Below, in pieces: positions 54,141-63,359 of a stretch of DNA of 64,000 nucleotides. The stretch is taken from the NCBI RefSeq assembly GCF_904067045.1, contig NZ_CAJFDC010000036.1, forward strand, positions 1,132,001 to 1,196,000, written 5' to 3'. The notes beneath the pieces were generated by a model. It was not told where the DNA came from. It saw nothing but the letters and a program-made list of their open reading frames with translations, and searched no databases. Every line of letters starts with the position of its first letter. The stretch's first letter is position 1. Source of the DNA: Pseudomonas sp. FEN. GTDB taxonomy: Bacteria > Pseudomonadota > Gammaproteobacteria > Pseudomonadales > Pseudomonadaceae. A program made the position numbers and the translations under genes.

Positions 54141-55676
54141 ATGACTACCACGCCTAAACCTTTGGTCCTGATCATCCTGGATGGCTTCGGTCACAGTGAG
54201 AGCCACGACTACAACGCCGTCTATTCGGCGAAAAAACCCGTGCTCGACCATCTCAAGGCAACCCAACCCAACGGCCTGATCTCGGGCTCGGGCATGGATG
54301 TCGGCCTGCCAGACGGGCAGATGGGCAACTCCGAAGTCGGCCATATGAACCTCGGCGCCGGTCGCGTGGTGTACCAGGACTTCACCCGTGTGACCAAGGC
54401 GATCCGCGACGGCGAGTTCTTCGACAACCCGACGATCGGCGCGGCGGTGGACAAGGCCGTGGCCGCGGGCAAGGCGGTGCACATCCTCGGCCTGCTGTCC
54501 GACGGTGGCGTGCACAGCCACCAGGACCACCTGGTGGCGATGGCCGAGCTGGCGTTCAAGCGCGGTGCCGAGAAAATCTACCTGCACGCCTTCCTCGACG
54601 GCCGCGACACCCCGCCGAAAAGCGCCCAGTCGTCCATCGAGCTGCTCGATGAAACCTTCCGCACCCTGGGCAAGGGCCGCATCGCCAGCCTGGTCGGCCG
54701 CTATTTCGCCATGGACCGCGACAATCGCTGGGATCGCGTGGCCCAGGCCTACAACCTGATCGTCGATGGCCAGGCCGAATTCCACGCCGCCACTGCCCAG
54801 GACGGCCTGCAGGCCGCCTATGAGCGCGGCGAGAGCGACGAATTCGTCAAAGCCACGGGCATTGGCGAGAAAGTCACGGTCGAAGACGGCGACGCCGTGG
54901 TGTTCATGAACTTCCGCGCCGACCGCGCCCGTGAACTGACCCGCGTGTTCGTCGAAAACGACTTCAAGGACTTCGAACGCGCCCGCCAACCGAAACTGGC
55001 CGGCTTCGTCATGCTCACCCAGTACGCCGCCAGCATTCCCGCACCTTCGGCCTTCGCCCCGGGCAGCCTGGAAAACGTGCTGGGCGACTACCTGGCAAAA
55101 AACGGCAAGACCCAGCTGCGGATCGCCGAAACCGAAAAATACGCCCACGTGACCTTCTTCTTCTCCGGTGGTCGCGAAGAGCCGTTCCCGGGCGAAGAAC
55201 GCATCCTGATCCCGTCGCCAAAAGTCGCCACCTACGACCTGCAACCGGAAATGAGCGCGCCCGAGGTCACCGACCGGATCGTCGATGCCATCGAACACCA
55301 GCGCTATGACGTGATCGTGGTCAACTACGCCAACGGCGACATGGTCGGCCACAGCGGCGTGTTCGCCGCTGCCGTTAAAGCAGTGGAATGTCTGGATTTG
55401 TGTGTAGGACGTATCGTCGAAGCCTTGGAAAAGGTCGGCGGCGAAGCGCTGATCACCGCCGACCACGGCAACGTCGAACAAATGAAGGATGACTCCACCG
55501 GTCAGGCCCACACCGCCCACACCACCGAGCCGGTCCCGTTCATTTATGTCGGCAAACGGCCATTGAAGGTCCGCGAAGGCGGCGTACTGGCGGATGTCGC
55601 CCCGACCATGCTCAAGCTGCTGGGCCTGAAACAGCCGCAAGAGATGACCGGTACCTCACTCCTGACTGACCTCTAA
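54141..55676 (+). CDS. gpmI: 2,3-bisphosphoglycerate-independent phosphoglycerate mutase
   Basis: 511 residues from ATG 54141. It interconverts 3- and 2-phosphoglycerate with two manganese ions. The N-terminal metal site is LVLIILDGFGHSE, the phosphoserine is in MGNSEVGHMNLGAGR, and the late metal ligands are in VVNYANGDMVGHSG and ALITADHGNVEQM. It is transcribed alone, with a terminator after it, just upstream of envC and divergent from the rhodanese-like gene. Confidence 0.98.
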   Translation: MTTTPKPLVLIILDGFGHSESHDYNAVYSAKKPVLDHLKATQPNGLISGSGMDVGLPDGQMGNSEVGHMNLGAGRVVYQDFTRVTKAIRDGEFFDNPTIGAAVDKAVAAGKAVHILGLLSDGGVHSHQDHLVAMAELAFKRGAEKIYLHAFLDGRDTPPKSAQSSIELLDETFRTLGKGRIASLVGRYFAMDRDNRWDRVAQAYNLIVDGQAEFHAATAQDGLQAAYERGESDEFVKATGIGEKVTVEDGDAVVFMNFRADRARELTRVFVENDFKDFERARQPKLAGFVMLTQYAASIPAPSAFAPGSLENVLGDYLAKNGKTQLRIAETEKYAHVTFFFSGGREEPFPGEERILIPSPKVATYDLQPEMSAPEVTDRIVDAIEHQRYDVIVVNYANGDMVGHSGVFAAAVKAVECLDLCVGRIVEALEKVGGEALITADHGNVEQMKDDSTGQAHTAHTTEPVPFIYVGKRPLKVREGGVLADVAPTMLKLLGLKQPQEMTGTSLLTDL

Positions 55677-55724
55677 ACGCCGCAAATCAGGTCGGCAGCA
55701 GGCCCGCAGCCTACCTCTTTATCG

Positions 55725-55763
55725 GAAACGCCTGAAAGCAACCGCTTTTGGGCGTTTTTTTTG
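55725..55763 (+). terminator. Intrinsic terminator of gpmI
   Basis: AAACGCC and GGGCGTTT with an internal small stem (AAAGC/GCTTT), followed by a long T-run. Confidence 0.88.
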
Positions 55764-55815
55764 CAGCGCGCGGCGGGCATACTAGGGCGTCTCGTTCCCA
55801 GGTGTCGCCCGCCCC

Positions 55816-57102
55816 ATGCTTCGCGCCCTTATCGCCCTAGCCTTGATCTGCCTGCTCCAACCGGCCTTTGCCGACGAGCGCGCGCAAACCCAGCAGCAGT
55901 TGGACGCCACGCGTCAGGATATCGCTGAGCTGAAAAAGCTCCTGGGCAAGTTGCAGGAAGAAAAATCCGGGGTACAGAAAGAGCTGCGCGGCACCGAAAC
56001 CGAGATGGGCAAGCTGGAGAAGCAGGTCGACGCCCTGCAGAAAGAGCTGAAAAAGAGCGAAAGCGAACTGCAGCGGCTCGATGGAGAGAAAAAAAAACTC
56101 CAGAGCGCGCGCACTGAACAGCAGCGATTGATCGCCATCCAGGCCCGCGCCGCCTACCAGGGCGGCCGCCAGGAGTACCTCAAGCTGCTGCTCAACCAGC
56201 AAAATCCGGAAAAATTCGCCCGGACCCTGACCTATTACGACTACTTGAGCCAGGCCCGAATGGAGCAGTTGAAGAATTTCAACGAAACCCTGCGCCAACT
56301 GGCCAATGTCGAAAAAGACATCAATCTGCAGCAAGCTCAGTTGCTGGTGCAGAAAAGCAGCCTGGACAGCCAGCGCGATGAACTGGACAAGGTCCGCAAG
56401 GAGCGCCAGGCGGCCCTGGCCAAGCTCAATGACGACGTGAAGGCCCGCGACCAGAAGCTCGCCGCCCGCGAACAGGACCAGGCCGACCTGTCGAAAGTCC
56501 TCAAGACCATCGAAGAAACCCTGGCGCGCCAGGCTCGCGAGGCGGAGGAAGCGCGCCAGAAAGCGCTGCTCGCCCAGCAGGAAGCCGAAAAAAAGCGCCA
56601 GCGTGAGGCGGCGCTCGCCAACGACGACAGCCCGCGTCCAGTGCGTAAAACCACGCCTGGAGCCCTGGTATCGAGCGCGGGAGAATCCTTCGGCGGCCCT
56701 TTTGCCGCGGCGCGCGGCAAACTTCCCTGGCCAGTTGATGGTCGATTGCTTGCGCGCTTTGGTGAAAGCCGTGGCGATGACGCCCGGACCAAGTGGGATG
56801 GGGTAATGATCGGCGCCGCCGCCGGCAGCCAGGTCCACGCCGTGCACGGTGGTCGCGTGGTTTTCGCCGACTGGTTGCGGGGCGCCGGTTTGCTGGTCAT
56901 TCTCGACCACGGCAACGGTTACCTGAGCCTCTACGGACACAACCAGACGCTGCTCAAGTCCGCCGGCGATGTGGTAAAAGCCGGTGAGTCGATCTCTACT
57001 GTAGGCAACAGTGGCGGTCAGGACGCGCCAGCGCTGTATTTCGCTATACGTCAGCAGGGTCACCCGAGTGATCCGGCCCAATGGTGCCGCGCCCAAGGAT
57101 AG
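55816..57102 (+). CDS. envC: Murein hydrolase activator EnvC
   Basis: 428 residues. Signal peptide (MLRALIALALICLLQPAFA), a long coiled coil at about residues 25-260 (repeated Lys/Glu/Gln heptads) and a C-terminal LytM (M23-like) domain. The metal ligands of active M23 enzymes are degenerate: TKWDGVMIGA replaces the HxGxD type motif and ALYFAIRQQG replaces the LHFE type. So, as in E. coli, it should activate division amidases without being a hydrolase itself. ctpA follows 30 bases later. Confidence 0.94.
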   Translation: MLRALIALALICLLQPAFADERAQTQQQLDATRQDIAELKKLLGKLQEEKSGVQKELRGTETEMGKLEKQVDALQKELKKSESELQRLDGEKKKLQSARTEQQRLIAIQARAAYQGGRQEYLKLLLNQQNPEKFARTLTYYDYLSQARMEQLKNFNETLRQLANVEKDINLQQAQLLVQKSSLDSQRDELDKVRKERQAALAKLNDDVKARDQKLAAREQDQADLSKVLKTIEETLARQAREAEEARQKALLAQQEAEKKRQREAALANDDSPRPVRKTTPGALVSSAGESFGGPFAAARGKLPWPVDGRLLARFGESRGDDARTKWDGVMIGAAAGSQVHAVHGGRVVFADWLRGAGLLVILDHGNGYLSLYGHNQTLLKSAGDVVKAGESISTVGNSGGQDAPALYFAIRQQGHPSDPAQWCRAQG

Positions 57103-57132
57103 GCCGGCATCTTAATCAGGAGTTCGTTCGAC

Positions 57133-58452
57133 ATGTTGCATTTGTCCCGCCTCACCTCGCTGGCCCTGACGATCGCCCTGGTGATCGGCGCGCCCCACGC
57201 GTTCGCCGCGCAACCCGCGCAGCCCGCTCCGGCCGCCGCTCCGGCCGTCACCGCCAAGGCCCCGCTGCCGCTCGACGAGCTGCGCACCTTTGCCGAGGTC
57301 ATGGACCGGATCAAGGCCGCCTATGTCGAGCCGGTGGACGACAAGACCCTGCTGGAGAATGCCATCAAGGGCATGCTCAGCAACCTTGATCCGCACTCCG
57401 CCTACCTCGGGCCGGACGACTTCGCCCAGCTGCAGGAAGACACCAGCGGCGAATTCGGTGGCCTGGGCATCGAAGTCGGCATGGAAGACAACTTCGTCAA
57501 GGTGGTCTCGCCCATCGACGACACCCCGGCGTCCAAGGCGGGCGTGCAGGCCGGCGACCTGATCGTCAAGATCAATGGCCAGCCGACCCGTGGCCAGACC
57601 ATGACCGAAGCCGTCGACAAGATGCGCGGCAAGGTCGGCCAGAAGATCACCCTGACCCTGGTGCGCAACGGCGGCGCGCCGTTCGACGTGACCCTGACCC
57701 GGGCGATCATCCGCACCAAGAGCGTGCGCAGCCAGTTGCTGGAAAACGGCTACGGCTACCTCCGCATCACCCAGTTCCAGGTCAAGACCGGCGAAGAGGT
57801 CTCCAAGGCCCTGGTCGCGCTGCGCAAGGAAAACGGCAAGAAGCTCAACGGCATCGTCCTCGACCTGCGCAACAACCCCGGCGGCGTGTTGCAGGCGGCG
57901 GTGGAAGTGGTCGACCACTTCATCACCAAGGGCCTGATCGTCTACACCAAGGGCCGGATCGCCAACTCCGAACTGCGCTTCTCGGCCACTGGCCACGACG
58001 AAAGCGAAGCGGTACCGATGGTGGTCCTGATCAACGGCGGCAGCGCCTCGGCGTCGGAAATCGTCGCCGGCGCCCTGCAGGACCAGAAACGCGCGGTACT
58101 GATGGGCACCACCAGCTTCGGCAAGGGCTCGGTACAAACCGTGCTACCGCTGAGCAATGACCGCGCGCTGAAGATCACCACCGCGCTGTATTTCACGCCC
58201 AACGGTCGCTCGATCCAGGCCCAGGGCATCATTCCGGATATCGAAGTACGCCAGGCCAAGGTCAGCGGCGCCCAGGATGACGAGACCTTCAAGGAAGCCG
58301 ATCTGCAAGGCCACCTGGGTAACGGCAACGGCGGCGCGGACAAACCGAGCGTCAAAGCGGTCAAGGGCAAGCCACGCCTGCAGGACGACGACTACCAGTT
58401 GGGCCAGGCGCTGAGCCTGCTCAAGGGTTTGAGCGTGACGCGCGGCAACTGA
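57133..58452 (+). CDS. ctpA: Carboxy-terminal processing protease CtpA (S41 family)
   Basis: 439 residues with signal peptide, a PDZ domain (GLGIEVGMEDNFVKVVSPIDD ... SKAGVQAGDLIVKINGQPT) and the S41 catalytic domain. The nucleophile serine is in VLINGGSASASEIVAGAL and the lysine base in GTTSFGKGSVQT. CtpA degrades periplasmic cell-wall hydrolases together with a partner lipoprotein. It lies between envC and the polysaccharide deacetylase gene (one base apart), consistent with an envelope-remodelling operon. Confidence 0.96.
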   Translation: MLHLSRLTSLALTIALVIGAPHAFAAQPAQPAPAAAPAVTAKAPLPLDELRTFAEVMDRIKAAYVEPVDDKTLLENAIKGMLSNLDPHSAYLGPDDFAQLQEDTSGEFGGLGIEVGMEDNFVKVVSPIDDTPASKAGVQAGDLIVKINGQPTRGQTMTEAVDKMRGKVGQKITLTLVRNGGAPFDVTLTRAIIRTKSVRSQLLENGYGYLRITQFQVKTGEEVSKALVALRKENGKKLNGIVLDLRNNPGGVLQAAVEVVDHFITKGLIVYTKGRIANSELRFSATGHDESEAVPMVVLINGGSASASEIVAGALQDQKRAVLMGTTSFGKGSVQTVLPLSNDRALKITTALYFTPNGRSIQAQGIIPDIEVRQAKVSGAQDDETFKEADLQGHLGNGNGGADKPSVKAVKGKPRLQDDDYQLGQALSLLKGLSVTRGN

Positions 58453-58453
58453 G

Positions 58454-59245
58454 ATGCATCGCTGGCTACTGCTGCTGTCCTGCTGTTTGATCGGTGTCGC
58501 CCAGGCGACGCCGGTCGAACCGCCAGCCCCCGCCAAGGCCTACCTCACCCTGATCATCGATGACCTGGGGCAGAACCTGCCCCGGGACCGTCGCGTGCTG
58601 GCCCTGCCCGGGCCGATCACCACGGCGATCATGCCTGACACCCCGCACGCCGCCGAGTTTGCCCGCGAGGCCCATGCCGCCGGCAAGATCATCATGCTGC
58701 ACATGCCCATGGACCCGGCCACGGGCCCCTTCGCCTGGCATCCCGACCTGCCCCTGGAGGAGTTGAAAACGCGCCTGGCCGCCGCCTTCAAGGCCGTGCC
58801 CTATACCAGCGGGATCAACAATCATGAAGGCAGCCGCATGACCGCCGAACCGCAGGCCATGGCTTGGCTGATGGGCGAACTGCAGCGACGCAACAAATTT
58901 TTCGTCGACAGTCGCACCAGCGCCAAGACTGTCGCTGCGTCCGAAGCGCAGAAGATCGGCCTGGCGAGCGCGTCGCGGGATATATTCCTCGACAATGAAC
59001 GCACCGAACCGGCCATCACGGCGCAACTGGACGCCGCGATCAAGCTGGCGCGCAAGCATGGCAGCGCGGTGGTCATCGGCCATCCATATCCGCAGACATT
59101 GGCGGTACTGGAGCGCGAACTGCCCAAGCTCAAGGAACAGGGCATCGACTGGATCGACATCAAGTCGATGATCGCCCTGCGCGGCAACCAGGCCGCGGCC
59201 GGGCATGGCCGGAATGGTGTTTACCAGCAGGCGGCCACTCCCTAG
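58454..59245 (+). CDS. Divergent polysaccharide deacetylase family protein (YibQ-like)
   Basis: 263 residues. A signal peptide (HRWLLLLSCCLIGVAQA) is followed by YLTLIIDDLGQN, where the Asp pair fits the metal site of NodB-like fold enzymes, then IIMLHMPMDP, SGINNHEGSRMT and the C-terminal VVIGHPYPQTL. This is the divergent deacetylase family often encoded after ctpA. It may act on peptidoglycan or other wall glycans in the periplasm. It starts one base after ctpA. The exact substrate is unknown. Confidence 0.92.
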   Translation: MHRWLLLLSCCLIGVAQATPVEPPAPAKAYLTLIIDDLGQNLPRDRRVLALPGPITTAIMPDTPHAAEFAREAHAAGKIIMLHMPMDPATGPFAWHPDLPLEELKTRLAAAFKAVPYTSGINNHEGSRMTAEPQAMAWLMGELQRRNKFFVDSRTSAKTVAASEAQKIGLASASRDIFLDNERTEPAITAQLDAAIKLARKHGSAVVIGHPYPQTLAVLERELPKLKEQGIDWIDIKSMIALRGNQAAAGHGRNGVYQQAATP

Positions 59246-59347
59246 CACGAGCCGGCATGCTGCGGACGGCGCTCCGACGATGGCGTCCACACGGGCGGCG
59301 CAAGGCTCAAGGGCCTCATTATGGGAATCGAACCTCGACCGGGATGC

Positions 59348-60103
59348 CTACAGGTAGCGCGCCATGATCTCGTCGACCTTGCCGTCCTTGCGCAATTGAT
59401 CCAGCGCCGCCTGCAATCTGACGACTACCTCGTCCGGCACATCCTTGTTCAGCGCCAGATACAATTCGGCGCTATTGAAACGCAGTACCGTCTTGAGCCC
59501 GCTTACGCCTTCCTGCCTGGCCAGGTAGTGTCCGGCGGGGTCGCCCGACGCCCACAGGTCGATCTGGCCATCCACCAGCTTCCTCGCATTATCCTGGTCA
59601 CGCAGGGCAAGCACCGGGCCGAACCCGTGTTGCGTCAGGTACTGTGCGATGGCATCGCCCTTGTAGGCACCGATCCTGTAGCGATGGGCTTGCCCCAGGC
59701 TCGACAAGGTGATCGGGCTGTCGGCCTTGCCCAGCAGCACCCAATCGTCAGGCCCGATCGGCCCGACCCACTTGAACAGGGCTTCGCGCTCCGGCAAACG
59801 TGCCATGACGAACACCCCGTAGCCGGGTTTTTCCAAGGCGAGCTTATAGATACGCTCCCAGGGGAAACGCAGGGTCAGGCTGTAGGAAATACCGGCACGT
59901 TTGAAGGTTTCCCGCACGATATCGGCGGCGATCCCTTCAATATTCTCGTCCTTGGCGAAGTTCTTGCCGTTTTTCGCCATGTTATACGGCGGAAAATTTT
60001 CCGTCAGCAGGACAATGCCGTCATCAGCGGCGCCCGCCGCACCCGCCGCACCCGAGAACAGCCCGATCAGGCAAAAGAGCGCGAGGAAAAAGCGTTTAGA
60101 CAT
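59348..60103 (-). CDS. Periplasmic substrate-binding protein (SBP family 3)
   Basis: 251 residues from ATG 60103. Signal peptide (MSKRFFLALFCLIGLFSGA, cleaved near GAADD). Mature part: IVLLTENFPPYNMAKNGKNF, EGIAADIVRETFKRAGISYSL, then WERIYKLALEKPGYGVFVMARLPEREALFKWVGPI. This matches the short amino-acid-type solute-binding fold, including variants that are not part of transporters. No transporter gene is adjacent. A strong hairpin lies in its leader (60121-60155). Ligand not predictable. Confidence 0.85.
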   Translation of the reverse strand: MSKRFFLALFCLIGLFSGAAGAAGAADDGIVLLTENFPPYNMAKNGKNFAKDENIEGIAADIVRETFKRAGISYSLTLRFPWERIYKLALEKPGYGVFVMARLPEREALFKWVGPIGPDDWVLLGKADSPITLSSLGQAHRYRIGAYKGDAIAQYLTQHGFGPVLALRDQDNARKLVDGQIDLWASGDPAGHYLARQEGVSGLKTVLRFNSAELYLALNKDVPDEVVVRLQAALDQLRKDGKVDEIMARYL

Positions 60104-60120
60104 AGTGGGCAACCGGAATC

Positions 60121-60155
60121 CATGGCGGGCTCAAGAGTGACTTGAGCCTGCCATG
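60121..60155. other. 15-base near-perfect inverted repeat between hisF and the binding-protein gene
   Basis: CATGGCGGGCTCAAG and CTTGAGCCTGCCATG flank AGTGA, with one mismatch. It lies just after the hisF stop and before the next leftward ORF. No T-run follows, so it may be a processing or attenuation hairpin instead of a classic terminator. Confidence 0.7.
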
Positions 60156-60176
60156 CTGTCCAGTGGCCTGTTGCCC

Positions 60177-60947
60177 TCAGCGCACCACAATACCGCGCGC
60201 GGCCATGTAGGCCTTGGCTTCCGGCACGGTGTATTCACCGAAGTGGAAAATGCTCGCGGCCAGTACGGCGCTGGCATGCCCTTCGACAATCCCGTCGGCC
60301 AGGTGCTGGAGGTTGCCGACACCACCCGAGGCAATCACCGGAATGCCCAGGGCATCGCTGATGGCACGGGTCACGCCGAGATCGAAGCCGTTTTTCATGC
60401 CGTCCTGGTCCATGCTGGTAAGCAGGATTTCGCCGGCACCGAGGCCTTCCATCTTCTTTGCCCACTCCACCGCATCGAGCCCGGTAGGCTTGCGACCGCC
60501 GTGGGTGAAGATCTCCCAGCGCGGGGTTTCACCGGGCAGCGAGACCTTCTTCGCGTCGATGGCGACGACGATGCACTGCGAACCGAAATGCTGCGCCGCT
60601 TCGCCGACGAACTCGGGGTTGAACACCGCCGCCGTGTTGATCGAGACCTTGTCGGCACCGGCATTGAGCAGGTTGCGGATGTCCTGCACAGTGCGCACGC
60701 CGCCGCCGACCGTCAGCGGGATGAACACCTGGCTGGCCATGCGCTCGACGGTATGCAGCGTGGTGTCACGGCCATCGACGCTGGCGGTGATATCGAGAAA
60801 GGTGATCTCGTCCGCACCCTGCTCGTCGTAGCGCCGGGCGATTTCCACCGGGTCACCGGCATCGCGGATGTTCTCGAACTTGACGCCCTTGACCACGCGA
60901 CCGTTGTCGACGTCCAGGCAAGGGATGATGCGTTTGGCCAGCGCCAT
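60177..60947 (-). CDS. hisF: Imidazole glycerol phosphate synthase cyclase subunit
   Basis: 256 residues. With HisH it turns PRFAR into imidazole glycerol phosphate and AICAR. The TIM barrel begins LAKRIIPCLDVDNGRVVKG (first catalytic Asp) and has the second catalytic Asp in LLTSMDQDGMKNGFD, with phosphate sites in VGGGVRT and IASGGVGN. It lies nine bases after hisA and ends the leftward his cluster. Confidence 0.98.
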   Translation of the reverse strand: MALAKRIIPCLDVDNGRVVKGVKFENIRDAGDPVEIARRYDEQGADEITFLDITASVDGRDTTLHTVERMASQVFIPLTVGGGVRTVQDIRNLLNAGADKVSINTAAVFNPEFVGEAAQHFGSQCIVVAIDAKKVSLPGETPRWEIFTHGGRKPTGLDAVEWAKKMEGLGAGEILLTSMDQDGMKNGFDLGVTRAISDALGIPVIASGGVGNLQHLADGIVEGHASAVLAASIFHFGEYTVPEAKAYMAARGIVVR

Positions 60948-60956
60948 GGTGAGTCC

Positions 60957-61694
60957 TCAGCCTTTGTACGAATCGCAGAAGGCTTGCGCCTCGGCGACAT
61001 CGAGGGTGCCTTCGTAGATCGCCCGGCCGGTAATGGCACCGATGATGCCCGGCGCCCTGGCGTCCAGCAGGGTCTTGATATCACCCAGGTTGTGGATGCC
61101 GCCGGAAGCGATCACCGGAATCTTCGTCGCGGCGGCCAGGGCGGCGGTGAAGGGCACGTTGCACCCCTGCATCATCCCGTCCTTGGCGATATCGGTGTAG
61201 ACGATGGCGGACACGCCGTCGGCCTCGAAACGCTTGGCCAGGTCGATCACCTGCACCGTGCTGACCTCGGCCCAACCGTCGGTGGCGACGAAACCGTCCT
61301 TGGCATCCAGGCCGACGATGACCTTGCCCGGGAACGCGCGACAGGCTTGCGCGACGAACGCCGGGTCTTTCACCGCCTTGGTGCCGATAATCACGTAGCT
61401 CACGCCGGCTTTGACATAGTGCTCGATGGTTTCCAACGAACGGATGCCGCCGCCGATCTGGATCGGCAGGTGCGGATAACGCTTGGCAATGGCGGTGACC
61501 ACCTCGCCGTTGACCGGCTGGCCTTCGAATGCACCGTTCAGGTCGACCAGATGCAGACGGCGGCAGCCGCCCTCCACCCACTTGGCCGCCATGCTCACCG
61601 GATCATCGGAGAACACCGTGGAATCTTCCATGCGGCCCTGGCGCAGACGGACGCAGGCACCGTCCTTGAGATCGATAGCGGGGATAATCAGCAT
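60957..61694 (-). CDS. hisA: ProFAR isomerase
   Basis: 245 residues. It is a TIM-barrel isomerase of the histidine pathway, paralogous to HisF. The first catalytic Asp is in LIIPAIDLKDGACVRL and the second in VYTDIAKDGMMQGCN; phosphate sites are QIGGGIRS and IASGGIHN. It follows the DUF2164 gene by 41 bases. Confidence 0.98.
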   Translation of the reverse strand: MLIIPAIDLKDGACVRLRQGRMEDSTVFSDDPVSMAAKWVEGGCRRLHLVDLNGAFEGQPVNGEVVTAIAKRYPHLPIQIGGGIRSLETIEHYVKAGVSYVIIGTKAVKDPAFVAQACRAFPGKVIVGLDAKDGFVATDGWAEVSTVQVIDLAKRFEADGVSAIVYTDIAKDGMMQGCNVPFTAALAAATKIPVIASGGIHNLGDIKTLLDARAPGIIGAITGRAIYEGTLDVAEAQAFCDSYKG

Positions 61695-61735
61695 CTGGCA
61701 AACCTTAGAGTCGTTTTTTCAGCTTCACTCGGAAA

Positions 61736-61996
61736 TCAGTTTTTCTCGAGCGCCCACAAGTCGCTTTCGATGCTCTCGAACCTTTCTTTAAGGTGCGTCT
61801 GCACATCGAAAATCGCCCTGTTGTAATAGTGCGGAGCAATTTCACGGGTAAACAGGTCGAGGATTTCAGCCGCTTCGAACGAACCCAGGCTCAGTTCGAA
61901 GCGCTCCTCCATGAAGCGCTTGATCTTGTGATTGGCCTCGCTCTCCTGTTCGGGAGCGAGGGTCAGGATCGGCGGCTTGCTCTTCTTCGCGGCCAT
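61736..61996 (-). CDS. DUF2164 family small protein
   Basis: 86 residues, acidic and basic helices without membrane segments. NHKIKRFMEERFELSLGSFEAAEILDLFTREIAPHYYNRAIFDVQ is typical of the family. It starts directly at the stop of hisH with no gap, between hisH and hisA, so it is co-transcribed with histidine genes. There is no known function. Its placement is common in pseudomonads, so an accessory role in the pathway is possible but not shown. Confidence 0.9.
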   Translation of the reverse strand: MAAKKSKPPILTLAPEQESEANHKIKRFMEERFELSLGSFEAAEILDLFTREIAPHYYNRAIFDVQTHLKERFESIESDLWALEKN

Positions 61997-62635
61997 TTAC
62001 CAGCGCCCGTCCCACGCGGCGAAGTTCTGCAGCAATTGCAGGCCATGGGTATGACTTTTCTCCGGGTGGAACTGCACGGCGAAACGCGAACCCTCGGCCA
62101 GCGCCGCGGCGAAGTCGACGCCATAGTGCCCGCCGCCCACCACCTGCCGTGGATTACCGGCGGCGATGTAGTAGCTGTGCACGAAATAGAAACGCGCCAG
62201 GTCCGGGATGTTGTGCCACAGCGGGTGATCCACCGCCTGCTGCACTTCGTTCCAGCCCATGTGCGGCACTTTCAGGTGCTCGCCATCCTCGTGCAGGTCC
62301 TTGCCGAAGAGCTTCACCTGGCCAGGAAACAGGCCGATGCAGTCGACGCCAGCGTTCTCCTCGCTATGGTCGAGCAAAGCCTGCATGCCAACACAGATGC
62401 CGAGGAAGGGGCGATCCTGGCTGACTTCGCGCACCAGCGCGTCGAAACCCAGGCGACGGATCTCGGCCATGCAGTCGCGAATCGCGCCGACGCCGGGGAA
62501 TACCACCCGGTCGGCTTCGCGAATCACATTGGCATCACTGGTGATCAGCACCTTGCCGGCGCCCACGTGCTCGAGGGCCTTGGCCACCGAGTGCAGGTTA
62601 CCCATGCCGTAATCGATAACCGCGACCGTCTGCAT
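61997..62635 (-). CDS. hisH: Imidazole glycerol phosphate synthase glutaminase subunit
   Basis: 212 residues. It is a class I glutamine amidotransferase feeding ammonia to HisF. The nucleophile Cys lies in FLGICVGMQALL, and the His-Glu pair in FAVQFHPEKSHTHG. The ATG shares one base with the hisB stop (TGATG). It ends directly against the DUF2164 start. Confidence 0.98.
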   Translation of the reverse strand: MQTVAVIDYGMGNLHSVAKALEHVGAGKVLITSDANVIREADRVVFPGVGAIRDCMAEIRRLGFDALVREVSQDRPFLGICVGMQALLDHSEENAGVDCIGLFPGQVKLFGKDLHEDGEHLKVPHMGWNEVQQAVDHPLWHNIPDLARFYFVHSYYIAAGNPRQVVGGGHYGVDFAAALAEGSRFAVQFHPEKSHTHGLQLLQNFAAWDGRW

Positions 62636-63228
62636 CAGAGTACGCCCTTGGTCGACGGCATCTGCCCGGCCATGCGCTCATCGAGTTCGACGGCCATGCG
62701 CAGGGCGCGACCGAAAGCCTTGAACACGGTCTCGATCTGGTGGTGGGTGTTGCTGCCACGCAGATTGTCGATATGCAGGCTGACCAGCGCGTGGTTGACG
62801 AAGCCCTGGAAGAACTCCTGGAACAGGTCGACATCGAAACCGCCCACGGTGGCCCGGGTGTAGGGCACGTGCATCTGCAGGCCAGGACGGCCGGAGAAGT
62901 CGATGACCACCCGCGACAACGCCTCGTCCAACGGCACATAGGCGTGGCCGTAGCGACGGATGCCTTTTTTGTCGCCGATGGCTTTGGCGAAAGCCTGACC
63001 CAGGGTGATACCGACGTCTTCCACGGTGTGGTGATCGTCGATATGCAGGTCGCCCTTGCACTCGATATCCAGGTCGATCAGCCCGTGACGGGCGATCTGG
63101 TCGAGCATGTGTTCAAGAAAAGGCACACCGATATCGAATCGGGCCTTTCCGGTGCCATCCAGGTTGATCGAGGCTTTGATCTGGGTTTCCAGAGTGTCGC
63201 GCTCGACGGACGCCTTACGTTCGGCCAT
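62635..63228 (-). CDS. hisB: Imidazoleglycerol-phosphate dehydratase
   Basis: 197 residues from ATG 63228, with GGAG seven bases upstream. The monofunctional type (no phosphatase domain). Metal-binding motifs are FLEHMLDQIARHG, DLHIDDHHTVEDVGI and the related NTHHQIETVFKAFGRALR. It is first of the leftward hisB-hisH-DUF2164-hisA-hisF group. An upstream in-frame extension to 63264 lacks support. Confidence 0.98.
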   Translation of the reverse strand: MAERKASVERDTLETQIKASINLDGTGKARFDIGVPFLEHMLDQIARHGLIDLDIECKGDLHIDDHHTVEDVGITLGQAFAKAIGDKKGIRRYGHAYVPLDEALSRVVIDFSGRPGLQMHVPYTRATVGGFDVDLFQEFFQGFVNHALVSLHIDNLRGSNTHHQIETVFKAFGRALRMAVELDERMAGQMPSTKGVL

Positions 63229-63359
63229 CACCAGCTCCGCAAAATCATTGGGCGAAAAAGGCAACCATTATAGGGGCGCGGACGGCAAACAGAAACACGC
63301 AAGGTGAACTCCCGGACGGGCTGAATCCGGGGGTGTCGGGGATATACCTGTCAGGACCC

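Noticed and set aside
59318..59345. Leftward GTCGAGGTTCGATTCCC resembling a tRNA T-arm
   Set aside because: No acceptor, D or anticodon arms can be built around it, and it overlaps the 3' end region of the binding-protein gene.
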